A DNA stretch of 64,000 nucleotides. It comes from Misgurnus anguillicaudatus (Eukaryota; Chordata; Actinopteri; Cypriniformes; Cobitidae). The notes beneath the pieces are model-generated. The model was not told where the DNA came from, did not search any database, and saw nothing but the letters and a program-made list of their open reading frames with translations. Of this stretch, positions 12,859-23,860 are shown piece after piece. Numbering within the stretch: position 1 is the stretch's first letter; the number at the start of each line of letters is the position of its first letter. Both the position numbers and the translations under genes were made by a program. Location: positions 12,621,001 through 12,685,000 of the forward strand of contig NC_073342.2 in assembly GCF_027580225.2 (NCBI RefSeq), read 5' to 3'.

Positions 12859-13515
12859 TGTGATGTAAAACAGGACTTCAGCTGACACAGGAGGACTGGA
12901 ATCTGGAGTGCATTCATGAGCGACCACATTCAAAATAGCAAGTATTTTGTTATAATGTGCAAATGTTTTTTTCTGAAATAGTTTTTTCTTTGTGCTTTGG
13001 TGGGCAGAGAAGTTCTGAATTGATATACATAATGTAATATGTAGTCCTGACTCATTTTCTTTTTATAATCATGTCATATTGTTATCATGTGTATATTTGG
13101 AGTTTCCAAGTGCACTTTTTCTGAAAGGACGCCTGGACTTTTTTGAAATAAAAGCTCACAGAAACAACATTTTTTGGAGTATCATTCTCAAATTTGAATC
13201 ACAGCATGGTCAGACATTCAGTTCACCTATATGGTGTCCCCAGGTGTCTCACATGACCATTTCATACCTTTTTTGCTAAGTGAATGTTATTTAAAGAAAA
13301 ACGGAAGTCATTTAATGTATATTTTACCTTGTTTTACTCTGTTTCTTTACTACTCTGAGTTGTTATGACTATTAGGCAACAATATGTCAAGTGTCTAGTT
13401 TCAAACAAGACCAGAATTATGAATATAGACCATAGGGTTTAAGAGCTGCAGATGTTTTAGTTTGGAGTTGTCGTTTTTCAGAAAATGCTCAAAAATATAA
13501 GTGCTAGCTAACAGG
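11332..13515. mobile_element. TTAA-targeted element (piggyBac/Kolobok-like, non-autonomous)
   Basis: It lies between TTAA at 11328-11331 and TTAA at 13516-13519. The related hAT at about 43055 shows the uninterrupted site (CTAAGTCAGATCAC against TTAAAGTCAGGTCAC here). Ends are only partly inverted (ACTTGTTAACACGC and GCTAGCTAACAGG). A long (GT)n tract is inside. No transposase frame is seen; superfamily is inferred from the target. Confidence 0.6.
12765..12857. repeat. (GT)n microsatellite
   Basis: About 45 uninterrupted GT units. Minus-strand frames of Thr-His across it are artefacts of the repeat. Confidence 0.98.
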
Positions 13516-13680
13516 TTAAAGTCAGGTCACTAGGTAATAATCCTGTTTTTTGTTTGTAAAGTAATATGCATTTCAAGCGATCGTGTTTTAAATGTGAATC
13601 GCGTTCTGCTGGCACTTAAACACTACTGCTTTGACACGTGTAGCCTTCTGCAGCAACACTAAACAATGCGTTGAATGTAT

Positions 13681-14585
13681 GCAGGGCTTGACATTAACAC
13701 CAGCCAAATGCGGGTATATTTCGGCTGCGACCGTTTGTGGAGACGCGCGCGCGTTCAGCGGAGCGTTGCGGACCAAAGCGCCACCTCCCAGAGAGCGCAC
13801 GAGAGGTGATGGATTTGCGAATGCACAAGAGGACGCAGTCTGAGCGCATACACACTTCGGGAAAGATATAACAATTGCATGGAAGTGATTGGAGAGATAT
13901 ATATTGCGTGCACATTCTCAGGGCAAGAGCAGAGAGAAATTCAGCGCATTCCTGAATGAACACGAAATCAAATGAAACCCGCCAGCTGAGAGGTTCGCGC
14001 ATCATTTTAATGTAAGCTACTTTGGGCAACAATAATGCCCTCTCGACAGTTGTCATTAAAAGTCTTAAATCACTTTTAACAGAAAACATGATCAAGCATA
14101 TAAAATACAATCTTTATAAACAAGTTGAAAGTAAAATTCATGTACATTTCTTGACTGCTGTTGTTAATAAATATTTAAAGTGGTTGTCGAGGGGTTTTGT
14201 GTATATCTTTTCAGTTAATCTTCTACACCCCTGCTCCACTTTTAATATATTCATTCAATGTAAATCTATTTATGCCTTACTAGACTGTTTTTATGCACCT
14301 AAATATATGATATGATCTATACTGATATACCTGGTATATACCAGCTAATGTTGTCCTAATTTGGGTGGTCAGACTGCATTTGAAATTCAATCTGCATCTA
14401 ATTTAGCTAAACCAAGTAAATTTGCTCAAATTAAAGTCATTTTAGGATGCCAAAGTCAAGTTTAATCGTATAAAATTTATTTTACCAGCAACAAAATTGT
14501 GGCCTGTGAAAATGCTGAGTGGCTAGTAACTTTGGAAAACAACTAGCTACTTTGGCTGGTGAGCAAAAAAGTTAATGTCAAGCCC
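13681..14585. mobile_element. Complete foldback hAT-like MITE (905 bp)
   Basis: The ends are GCAGGGCTTGACATTAAC and GTTAATGTCAAGCCC. Flanks share ATGTAT (left GAATGTAT, right ATGTATAA). It is the reference copy for the split copy whose pieces lie at 8931-9207, 18370-18548 and 28641-29093. There is no coding capacity of note. Confidence 0.8.
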
Positions 14586-16375
14586 ATGTATAAATGCATG
14601 TTTTTACAGTCATTTAAGTAATCGTGTTAAATAATCGAGATTAAGATTTTTATCAAAACAATCGGGATTATGATTTTTCCCATAATCGCGCAGCCCTATG
14701 TCACAGTACTTACAGGTAACTCCAGACTGTCTTTGATCATCCTGGAGGTGATCATTGGCTGAGCCTTTGCCATTCTGGTTATTCTTCTATCCATTTTGAT
14801 GGTTGTCTTCCGTTTCCTTCCACGTCTCTCTGGTTTTGCTCTCCATTTTAAGGCATTGGAGATCATTTTAGCTGAACAGCCTATCCTTTTTTGCACCTCT
14901 TTATAGGTTTTCCCCTCTCCAATCAACTTTTTAAGTAAAGTACGCTGTTCTTCTGAACAATGTCTTGAACGACCCATTTTCCTCAGCTTTCAAATGCATG
15001 TTCAACAAGTGTTGGCTTCATCCTTAAATAGGGGCCACCTGATTCACACCTGTTCACAAAATTGATGACCTCAGTGATTGAATGCCACACTGCTATTTTT
15101 TTTAACACACCCCTTTCAACTAATTCAACTAATTGCCCAATTGCACAGCCTTAAGAGAGTGCATATCATGAATGCTGTGTCTCATTTGTTTTCTGAGAAT
15201 CTACTGAACCTACTGGTAACTTGTTTGCCACGTAGCAATAAAAAATATACTAAAAACCTTGATTATTCTGGTTAGTCACATTGTACTGCTATTATTTTGA
15301 ATAAGACTGTACATACAAATGTCAGGCTAATTATTTGATTAATACATAAAATATTATTCATAAAAATTTACTATAGCAGCGTTATGATTTCGGACGTTTA
15401 TTGTTTCAGACTCGACTAAGCCTAAGGCGAGTACTGAGGACCTAACTGCCCCATCTGACTTATCCAGCATTGATGACCATGCTACCCAAACTCTGTTCAT
15501 TTCCAGTCACCACTATAGCAAGCAAAGTTCACGTGGCTAGAGTACAGTATTTCGAAAGACGCTGTGTTTTGTAAACCATGTCGCAATTTCCCTAAAGCAG
15601 TCAGCGAGAGCCGATTTATAAAATCTGGCTTTAGAGACTGGATGCATCTTTCCCAGTGTTGTGTTAAACACGAGGCTAGCAGGGCACATACAACAGTGTT
15701 GGCCAGATCTGAAGGATACAGACAAAGTCATAAACCAGGACGGGGAAATATAATTAACCAGCTGCACAAAGATGATATCAACAGTTCGTTTGTCCAAAGG
15801 AATAGAGAACACATTAAAGTTGTAATAGACCTTGTTTTATTCTGCGCAAAACAAGACATTCCCTTGCGTGGGCATCGTGAAAACCAAGAGGCACTAAATA
15901 AAGGCAACTTCTTAGAATTACTTCAACTGATCTCCAGCTATGACCCAGAAATAAAAAGGCGACTGGACGAATTGCCTCGAAATGCAAAACTCACTAGCCC
16001 CGACATCCAAAATGAAATACTGGAAATCGCAGCATCATTAATTATATCCAAAATAAAAGGGGATTTACACAACGATGCAGATACATACTACGCAATTTTG
16101 GCAGACGAATGTAAAGACTTATCAAAAAAAGAGCTTGTGGCAGTTTGTATCCGATACATACACAAAGGCGTGTTGAAGGAAAGAGCTGTGGGGTTTGTGG
16201 AAACACAGGACATGAAGGCAGGTGCTATATCAGGAAAGATTTTGGAAGTATTGGAGCCTTTGCAACTGGATCCATCTTTGTGTGTTGGATTTGGGTTCGA
16301 CGGAGCATCGGTTATGTCGGGCAGTAAAGGAGGGGTACATGTGATTTAAAAAAAAACATTTCCTCGCGCAGTATA

Positions 16376-17973
16376 CAGTCTTGTTCAAAATAATAGCAGT
16401 ACAATGTGACTAACCAGAATAATCAAGGTTTTTAGTATATTTTTTATTGCTACGTGGCAAACAAGTTACCAGTAGGTTCAGTAGATTCTCAGAAAACAAA
16501 CAAGACCCAGCATTCCTGATATGCACGCTCTTAAGGCTGTGCAATTGGGCAATTATTTGAAAGGGGTGTGTTCAAAAAAATAGCAGTGTCTACCTTTGAC
16601 TGTACAAACTCAAAACTATTTTGTACAAACATTTTTTTTTCTGGGATTTAGCAATCCTGTGAATCACTAAACTAGTATTTAGTTGTATGACCAAAGTTTT
16701 TTAAAACTGCTTGACATCTGTGTGGCATGGAGTCAACCAACTTGTGGCACCTCTCAGCTGTTATTCCACTCCATGATTCTTTAACAACATTCCACAATTC
16801 ATTCACATTTCTTGGTTTTACAGCATTTTTGATATCACCCCACAAGTTCTCAATTGGATTAAGGTCTGGAGATTGGGCTGGCCACTCCATAACATTAATT
16901 TTGTTGGTTTGGAACCAAGACTTTGCCCGTTTACTAGTGTGTTTTGTCTTTGAAACGACCATTTCAAGGGCATGTCCTCTTCAGCATAGGGCAACATGAC
17001 CTCTTCAAGTATTTTAACATATGCAAACTGATCCATGATCCCTGGTATGCGATAAATAGGCCCAACACCATATTAGGAGAAACATGCCCATATCATGATG
17101 CTTGCACCTCCATGCTTCACTGTCTTCACTGTGTACTGTGGCTTGAATTCATAGTTTGGGGGTCGTCTCACAAACTGCCTGTGGCCCTTGGACCCAAAAA
17201 GAAAAATTTTAATCTCATCAGTCCACAAAATGTTCTTCCATTTCTCTTTAGGCCAGTTGATGTGTTCTTTGGCAAATTGTAACCTCTTCTGCACATGCCT
17301 TTTTTTAACAGAGGGACTTTGCGGGGATTCTTGAAAATAGATTAGCTTCACACAGACGTCTTCTAACTCTCACAGTAATTAAAGGTAACTCCAGACTGTC
17401 TTTGATCATCCTGGAGTTGATCATTGGCTGAGCCTTTGCCATTCTGGTTATTCTTACATCCATTTTGATGGTTGTCTTCCGTTTTCTTCCACGTCTCTCT
17501 GGTTTTGCTCTCCATTTTAAGGCATTGTAGATCATTTTAGATTATCAGCATATGTTTTTTTTCAAGTATTTATAGGTTTTCCCCTCTCATATCAAATTTT
17601 TAATCAATGTTCTCTGTTATTATTAACAATTTCTTGAACGACCCATTTTCCTCAGCTTTCAAATGCATGTTCAACAAGTGTTGGCTTCATCCTTAAATAG
17701 GGGCCACCTGATTCACACCTGTTTCTTTACAAAATTGATGACCTCAGTGATTGAATGCCACACTGCTATTTTTTTGAACACACCCTTTTCAACTAATTGC
17801 CCAATTGCACAGCCTTAAGAGCGTGCATATCATGAATGCTGGGTCTTGTTTGTTTTCTGAGAATCTACTGAACCTACTGGTAACTTGTTTGCCACGTAGC
17901 AATAAAAAATATACTAAAAACCTTGATTATTCTGGTTAGTCACATTGTACTGCTATTATTTTGAACAAGACTG
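16376..17973 (-). mobile_element. Tc1-like element, copy 2 (1.6 kb)
   Basis: Same terminal repeats and orientation as the copy at 10011-15309, flanked by TA at 16374-16375 and 17974-17975. It interrupts exon 2 of the hAT transposase. It carries no nested insertion. Confidence 0.92.
16672..17535 (-). pseudogene. Tc1-like transposase, frameshifted
   Basis: Pieces on the minus strand in order: 17535-17305 (ALKWRAKPERRGRKRKTTIK, the basic linker after the helix-turn-helix), 17351-17073 ([20 protein letters not shown] with the first catalytic Asp, then [13 protein letters not shown]) and 16962-16672 (TSKRAKSWF, then [19 protein letters not shown] with the catalytic Glu, ending GHTTKY). The N-terminal helix-turn-helix is degraded around 17540-17640. 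Several frameshifts and the loss of sequence near 16955, where the second Asp motif should be, make it inactive. Confidence 0.85.
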
Positions 17974-17999
17974 TATGTACATTGTAATTCCCACCGTCT

Positions 18000-18369
18000 T
18001 AAATGCTACAGGATTAAGAAACTATTTAAAAAATATATTTTGGGTGATGGAGTTGGTGAAACTGGCAGCTGTACAGCGAATCCTACGATTTCATTTGTGC
18101 ATTTCATATCCGTTAAATCTTAGTCTACCGGCAAGTATTTTAGCTGCATAAATAAATCGGGTAAAATAAAAAATATAACACTAATTAGGATTGTTAATGT
18201 TAATTCGACTTTGCATCGAAGTTTTTTAATGTTTTATAACTTTGAGGCAACTGCATGCCATATTCTTTAAAAACATTCAAAACAAACTGCGCACTTGCTT
18301 ATAGTCCCTAAGGTCAACACAATTTCCACATTAAAACTAATTAAAGCTAAAATCTATTTATTATTAGCA
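18000..18369. other. Right inversion-breakpoint interval, no gene
   Basis: AT-rich sequence between the end of hAT transposase similarity (about 18000) and the start of MITE similarity (about 18370). The right breakpoint of the inferred inversion must lie here. No domain or repeat is recognised. Confidence 0.4.
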
Positions 18370-18548
18370 GTAAATACTGTCAAGAAATGTATATGATTTT
18401 TACTTTCAACTTGTTTATGCAGATTGTATTTTATATGCTTGATCATGGTTTCTGTTAAAAGTGATTTAAGACTTTTAATGACAAATGTTGAGAGTGAATT
18501 ATTGTTGTCCAAAGTAGCCTACATTAAAATGATGCTCGAACCTCTTAG
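18370..18548 (-). mobile_element. Foldback MITE, middle part (left of gypsy insertion)
   Basis: This is the reverse complement of about 13990-14160 in the complete copy, with shared words such as AAGTGATTTAAGACTTTTAA. It continues on the other side of the gypsy element at 28641. The uninterrupted reference CTCTCAGCTGG shows where the gypsy inserted. Confidence 0.8.
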
Positions 18549-19166
18549 TGTCACAGGTCGGAGCGGACCACAGACTGTGTGCGTCTCGCTCCTTCCCAAG
18601 TTCCACCTCGAGTAGGTCCCAAAGCACCCCAATGACCAAACAACAAGAGATAAGTACTTTAAACAATAAGCTTTATTTAAATTATTTAAAAACTGTTTGG
18701 GAATAGGGAAAGGGAATCTAAAAAAAGTCTCGCTTCTCGCCCTCAGGGGGAGTACTACGGGGCCGGGGACGTTGGAGAGGAGAAGCCTCTTCTGCGGTGA
18801 CCAGGGGACAACAGGGCAAGGGCCGGGCGGAGCTCCTTCGTCCACGGCCCACCTCCTGCGTATAAGGACTTTCCGTGGCGTGCCTCATTCCTCCTGAGGG
18901 CTGAATAAACAAAAGGTAAGTTCTTCGTTGGATCAACTCACACAATACCTTCCTTCGTCGTGCCTGTACCGGATGGAGTAGAGCTTCAACTCTAGCCTGT
19001 ACACAAGTAAGTAGGATTTTCCCCATTAGGATTCTTCGTACAAGGTAAGGGTCGTTAATACATAAATGAAAATGAACTGGAGATAAGGTAAGTATCTTCC
19101 TTTATTTACATGTTTTTCTAGGGCTGTGGATCATTGCGTGGTAAATTAGCTTTAACTAGTGAGAAA

Positions 19167-20342
19167 CAGTGTTGTTTTCGTAAACGATGACGATAACGAA
19201 ATGATTTCGTTGACGCACCTATTTTTTATGACCCTAACGCGACGATGACTAGCTAAAAATGTCTCTAATGTGACGAAAACATGACGAGACGCTTTCGAGT
19301 TTTCGTTGACGAGACGGAACGAAAATTATTATAAGTTTGACGTTCACAATGCATGTCATTTCTGCCTATTTTGCATGAAATCTGTCTGTTTTTAGCTAAA
19401 AAGTATCAGCAATGCTGCCCCTTCCGATCCTTGTTTTGGGTCAACACAGTCTCATTTATGCTCACGCCCACCACACGGCTGCCGCCATGCCGCGCACGCG
19501 CACGCGCACCAGATTTCAAACAACAACAACAACACACTTGCGGCTGTGGCGAGTTCGAAGGGCCGTAGCGGTGACGGTGACGCCAATAAACGGAACCGAC
19601 GAGATGATTTATGGACCTACTTTTAGTATAATCCATCAGACAGAAAAACGGAATGCATATTGGAAGACGACGGCAAATGTGGCCACAAACTAGGTGGGAA
19701 GAATACCACCAACCTCAAGCGGCACCTGAAGGCTCACGCTAATATTTTTTAAAGGTAACTAACAAGTCACGCTGTTAACATATCATATACATTTAATTTT
19801 ACTCGACATTCGGCTTCTGACACATTTCATGGTAAGCTTAAGGTTTTACATGTATTTACTTGTCAAACCTAAGCCCATTTCCAATACTTTTTGTGGTGTA
19901 TTTAAATAAGGCAAGGCACGCGTTTCTCAACTTTATAAGCGAGGTCTCAGCGTAACACACAAACTTAACATGAGGGTATATCAGGCTCATCTTTTTTTTT
20001 CATAACTTTTTGTTATGACATGTGCAGAAGGCACACCGACTAAAACAACGACAAGCCCTCAGGGACAACCTTAATGCACATGTTAATTGTATTAAATACA
20101 CCACACTTTTTAACCTAAATTCATTGGTTAAAAAATACTTTTTTTAGTAAAATTGACTTAAACTTAACTAAAACCTTTTTGCGTTTTCGTCAACTAAAAC
20201 TTGACTAAAACCTTTTTGTGTTTTCGTCGACTAAAACTTAACTAAAACTATAAATTTTATAAGTGACTAAAATGTGACTAAAACTAAAAGCATTTTCGTC
20301 CAAAAGACTAAGACTAAAACTAAAAGGGCTGCCAAAAACAAG
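19167..20342. mobile_element. hAT element inside the gypsy LTR
   Basis: It starts CAGTGTTGTTTTCGTAAACG and ends with GACTAAAACTAAAAGG-type words. Flanks are GTGAGAAA and GTGAGAAG; the other LTR shows the empty site GTGAGAAGG. Interior is rich in CGTTGACGA and ACTAAAAC words, with no transposase. It entered after the gypsy, since only one LTR carries it. Confidence 0.85.
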
Positions 20343-20349
20343 GTGAGAA

Positions 20350-20690
20350 GGTAAGCATCTTCCTTTCTTTACAGGTTTTCTAGGGCTGTAGGTCGTTGCT
20401 TAGTAAGTTAGCTTTAGCTCGTGAGAAGGTAAGTATCTTCCTTGCTTTACATGTTTTCTAGGGCTGTGGGTCATTGCTGGGTAAGTTAGCTTTAGCTCGT
20501 GGGAAGGTAAGTATCTTCCTTGCTTTACAGGTTTTCTAGGGCTGTGGGTCGTTGCTGGGTAAGTTAGCTTTAGCTCGTGAGAAGGTAAGTATCTTCCTTG
20601 ATTTACAGATTTTCTAGGGCTGTGGGTCGTTGCTGGGTAAATTAGCTTTAACTCGTGGGCGGGTAAGTATCTTCCTTTCTAGGCACGGGA
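20350..20690. repeat. 78-bp tandem repeats in LTR
   Basis: Units begin GGTAAGTATCTTCC at 20350, 20428, 20506, 20584 and 20662, exactly 78 bp apart; one more unit lies before the hAT at 19087. The partner LTR has units near 27112, 27190, 27268 and 27346. On the plus strand each unit has a consensus-like splice donor AAGGTAAGTAT followed 20 nt later by a pyrimidine tract ending CAG. Confidence 0.9.
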
Positions 20691-21956
20691 GTAAGATCAG
20701 AACTGAAATCCATACATCACCGCAGTCGTCCAATGTAGCAAGAGGCGAGGGGCTTCGATGGACTCACGGCCGGGGCCGACACGTTACGTCCCGCTGAATA
20801 AACTCCAAACGGCCAGCGACTGCACGTCCTCTTCCCTAGGCAGGCGAAGATCTAGACGAAAGAGAGGAGTTATCACACATTAGCTTTCATACGTAACGTA
20901 CGTAAGAACGCCCAGGTTCCCTTGGTCCCTCCTCAACTACCCCTCTGCTGCTTGGGCGGCTGATGTAGCTACCAAACTCCTCACCGTACCTCACTCAGTG
21001 TTTCCACTTAACTCCTGCTGGACACCGCTACAAAGCATAAATGAGTTGGTTGGGCACACACCGTCGTGGGGGCCCCCAATGGCATCCACAAGGGTTCAAT
21101 CCCTCCTGAGGTGAGTACAAACAACAAGGACACAGCACAACACTTCAAAAGCTTTGTGTACTCACGTCAAATAAATCACTCACTCGTTGCACAGCACACA
21201 CTCCAGTGGATAGGTTAATGTCCGTACTCCTCTCCTGGTGGGACTGTGCCTGAATAGCAGGGTAGAATTGTACTGGCCACGTAATACAGTGCCTCAACCG
21301 GATGGCAAAACTCTCGCTGTCCCGTATTACTCAATACACGTCCCTCGGCTCGCCCACCTACTACACACATCTAGTGGGGCCGTTTAGAAATGGATTACAC
21401 TCTCCTTTAAAATGTAAGCATTCAATATTAGTTGCTCAATTGCTGTTACTCATGGTTTGGCGGGTTTCTAATCAATCTCTCTCCCTCTCCTTATTTCTCC
21501 TTCCTCAGGACGTTCCCGATATAAACCATGCCCTTGATGCAGAGTTCCCAATCCTTTGTGTAGACAACAACAACAAAAGGTGCCGATGGGTACGTTCCAA
21601 ATACAAGATACTCTTACTTGACTTTGAAAGGTGTTTCTTCTCTCTTCACAGATCCCAGGCGTATCACAGCAACGTATTCCAGCACCAGAACGACTCACAG
21701 CCCAGCCGGTATCCACAGCATACATCCAACGCGATCAAACTTCACCAAGCAACTCCTACTTTCTCCGTTTATATCCCTCTCTTTAGCGTGGCTCGTCCAA
21801 TCCTCATTCGCCACGTCGCTCACACAGCTGTGCCATATTATGGTGATTGCGGGGGATCCCCGGGAAACCCGGAAGTGCCGGTGTCTGTGCAAACCGGCCC
21901 GGGCGTAACCTCTTCACTCTACTTTTGGTTCCGCCCTGTCTAGTCACTCTGTGACA

Positions 21957-21969
21957 TCCTCCCCCACCA
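21957..21969 (-). promoter_or_regulatory. Gypsy 1 polypurine tract
   Basis: On the minus strand TGGTGGGGGAGGA stands immediately before the 3' LTR, the normal place for the plus-strand primer of reverse transcription. Confidence 0.75.
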
Positions 21970-21998
21970 ATCGGTTCTAGTCCCTAGAACGTCCTTGG

Positions 21999-23059
21999 TC
22001 AGCCCATTCGCCGGAGGTCGTCCTGTTGTGACACAATCACATAGGAGGTGCTTTCCCAGCGATTACTAAGTTTACTTTTTCCCTGACGGCGGTTGTCCCG
22101 CACCAGGACCCTCTCTCCAGGAAGTAAAGGGGCCTCCCGGGCCGTGCGGTCATAAAGCCTTTTGTTCTTCTCAGCTGCTTTTTGCAGGTGCCTCGTGACC
22201 TGTTCATAGGCGAACCGTAGATGTCGGTGATGCCGATCTTCTCCCAGCGCTGGTGCTCCCATCCGTAGATCCACGGGTAATCGCACATGCCTGCCGAACA
22301 TCAGAAATGTGGGGGCATACCCCGTGGTGCTGTTTACACTATTATTGTAAGCCTGAAGCAAGGCGGGTAAGGCACTCACCCAGTCCCCTTGGTGGTCATG
22401 ATCCAAAGTTCCCAGGAGCCCCAGGAGGGTCTGATTAAATCTTTTGCACCCCCCGTTCCCCTGGGGGTGATAGGAGGTTGTATGGGTCTTGGTACATCCA
22501 TAGAGCTGACACAATTCCTTCACCACTCGGGACTCGAAGTTTGCCCCCTGGTCGGAATGCAAAAACTCTAATCAAACAAACGGCTGGAAAATGGTCCTCC
22601 AGAGGGCCGTGGCCATCGTGTGGGCGGTCTGGTCCAGCGTCGGAATGGCCCAGGCATATTTTGTGAACAGGTCTGTTACTACTAAGATGTTCTGATAGCG
22701 ATCTGCGGGTCTTCCTAAGGTCAGAAAGTCCATTGCCACAATATGCAACGGGGCCCGTGCCTTCACCGGGAACAGCAGGGCCTTCGGTTCCCATCTTGTC
22801 TTAAAGAGGGTGCAACGGGGACAAGCCTGAATGAAGGTACGGCGGCCTCCAGTCCTGGCCAGTAGAAGTAACGACGTACCAGTGAGGCCGTTTTCTCCTT
22901 TCCCTGGTGTCCCAGCTGGTCGTGATATGCTTTAAGCAAGGCCTGCACCTCTCCGGTGGGCACCACCACCTGATGGACCTCTTCTCCCGTCCCTTGTTCG
23001 GAGACCACTCTGCACACGACCCCGTCTTGTAGCTTCAGCCGGTCCCATTGCCCCAGCAA
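21999..23059 (-). pseudogene. Gypsy 1 integrase
   Basis: Integrase joins retrotransposon cDNA to the genome. Pieces in order: 23059-22763 with an HHCC-like zinc region (YHDQLGHQGKEKT, YFYWPGL); 22766-22572 with the first catalytic Asp (HIVAMDFLTLG); 22562-21999 with the second (MHSDQGANFE) and a C-terminal region (RVLVRDNRRQGKSKLSNRWE). The expected catalytic Glu falls at PQGNGGCKRFNQ (about 22450), where it is Gly. Frame breaks separate the pieces near 22770 and 22565. It cannot encode active integrase. Confidence 0.88.
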
Positions 23060-23304
23060 CTTACGGACTCCTCCATCCTGGGTCCTCCTTTCCTCTGGCG
23101 TCTGCCCTTGGCCCCGTTCCGCACGGTCCGCACTCGCTCATCCCTTTGCTGTCGTTCTCTCCACCGGGCGGGGTCCCACCCCCAACTGGCCAGCACTGCC
23201 TCTCGGTGACTTCCCGGGGCCTCGATCACGCCCACCAAGTACCCATCCTCCGCTACCTGGGCCTCTCTCGTCGACCCCTTGACAGGGCTTTGTCCCTCGG
23301 GCAG

Positions 23305-23860
23305 TCAGGACAGCACATCCGCATTTACGTGTTCCTTCCGTGGATGATACTGGAGCTGATAATCATAATTGGCTAGCTGTGCCACCGACCGTTGTTCCAC
23401 TGCTCCCAACTTAGCGGTTTGTAAATGGACCAGAGGGTTGTTGTCCATCACCACCTGAATCTTGGCGCCCCACAGATAATCTTTAAACTTTTCACTTAAG
23501 GCCCACTTTAGGGCCAACAGCTCCAGCTTAAACGAACTATAGTTGGCATCATTCCGCTCTGCGGGGTGGAGGCTCCGGCTGGCGTATGTGATCACCCTCT
23601 CGGCTCCATCCTGCCACTGGGCTAGCACAGCCCCCAGCCCCAGGTTACTGCCGTCTGTATATAGAATAAAGGGCAAGTTAAAATCCGCATAAGCCAGAAT
23701 AGGGGCTTGTAACAATTCCATCTTTAATTGTTGGTACGCAGCCTCACATTCAGGGTCCCAGGTTATCGAGGGTGACCCCCGGCCTCGGGGTTGTCCTGTC
23801 CCTGCCAACAGCTGATTCAGAGGTTTAGCAATTTTAGAAAACCCCTTGATGAATCGTCAG
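23305..23860 (-). pseudogene. Gypsy 1 RNase H
   Basis: The frame contains FILYTDGSNLGLGAVLAQ (first RNase H Asp), SRSLHPAERN, a Glu in LELLALKWAL, and VVMDNNPLVHL, the typical gypsy tether and RNase H order. It follows the RT after stops at about 24076 and 23860 (in the phase reading FVGYY, stop, RFIKGF). It ends at NADVLS, where the gypsy consensus enters the integrase spacer. RNase H degrades RNA in the RNA-DNA hybrid during cDNA synthesis. Confidence 0.88.

Larger units (their letters stand above)
11034..14698. mobile_element. hAT element inside Tc1 copy 1
   Basis: Ends TAGGGCTGTGC and GCGCAGCCCTA with exact TSDs TGTCACAG at 11026-11033 and 14699-14706. Its interior is related to 42870-43330 (shared words CTCATGTATTTGTTCAGTTT and ATGCATTTCAAGCGA). 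Two insertions lie in it, 11332-13515 and 13681-14585. No transposase is recognised. Confidence 0.9.
10337..14977 (-). pseudogene. Tc1-like transposase, split by a hAT insertion
   Basis: Transcribed leftward. The N-terminal part (14977-14696) has the helix-turn-helix MGRSRHCSEEQRTLLKKLI and a GRKRKT basic motif. It is cut by the hAT at 11034-14698. The C-terminal part resumes at about 10951 with [20 protein letters not shown] (first catalytic Asp), [13 protein letters not shown], and at 10537 WPAQSPDLNSIENLWGDIK (catalytic Glu). The middle, with the second Asp, is frameshifted around 10600. It is inactive. Confidence 0.85.
10011..15309 (-). mobile_element. Tc1-like element, copy 1, in intron 1 of hAT transposase
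   Basis: Terminal repeats CAGTCTTGTTCAAAATAATA and its complement at 15309 are flanked by TA (10009-10010 and 15310-15311). Without the hAT at 11034-14698 its length is about 1.63 kb. It shares family with 16376-17973. Confidence 0.9.
9490..18000 (+). mobile_element. hAT element (TTF/ZMYM-type transposase), 5' half, inverted
   Basis: The terminal repeat CAGCCGCGTAGC followed by GTGGGTGGGCC begins at 9490. The 8 bp before it, CCATACAC (9482-9489), are the exact reverse complement of the TSD GTGTATGG beside the 3' end at 2723. It carries transposase exon 1 and the start of exon 2 on the plus strand, interrupted by two Tc1-like insertions. Coding similarity ends near 18000, exactly where the fragment at 8578 begins in protein order. 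The 5' untranslated stretch is 9490-9808. Confidence 0.75.
15420..18000 (+). pseudogene. hAT transposase exon 2, TTF zinc finger and start of core
   Basis: An acceptor TTATTGTTTCAG precedes the exon. After an initial frame (DSTKPKAST..., phase 1 with exon 1) a one-base slip near 15515 moves into the main frame: WLEYSISKDAVFCKPCRNFP, then FRDWMHLSQCCVKHE, the Cys/His pattern of a TTF-type zinc finger. The main frame runs to 16349 through ADECKDLSKKEL and FGFDGASVMSGSKGG, motifs of the hAT catalytic core. A TAA at 16347-16349 interrupts it. A second Tc1-like element is inserted at the TA at 16374; removing it joins the codons smoothly (A-V-Y-V-H-C-N-S-H-R-L), so the frame continues from 17976 to about 18000. 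The protein's remainder is on the minus strand at 8578-3094. Confidence 0.7.
18549..21956 (-). repeat. Gypsy 1 3' LTR (enlarged by a hAT)
   Basis: It starts TGTCACAGGTCGG and ends CTCTGTGACA. Its 3.4 kb equals the 2.0-kb partner plus a 1.18-kb hAT (19167-20342) and one or more extra 78-bp repeat units. Open frames inside it (for example 21302-21943) are antisense to the element and have no domain. Confidence 0.9.

Noticed and set aside
12742..12933. His-Thr frames across (GT)n, and Tyr-Ile frames across (TA)n at 59215-59284
   Set aside because: Microsatellite translation artefacts.
21302..21943. 213-codon plus-strand frame in the gypsy 1 LTR
   Set aside because: It is antisense to the element, has no domain and is not kept open in the partner LTR.
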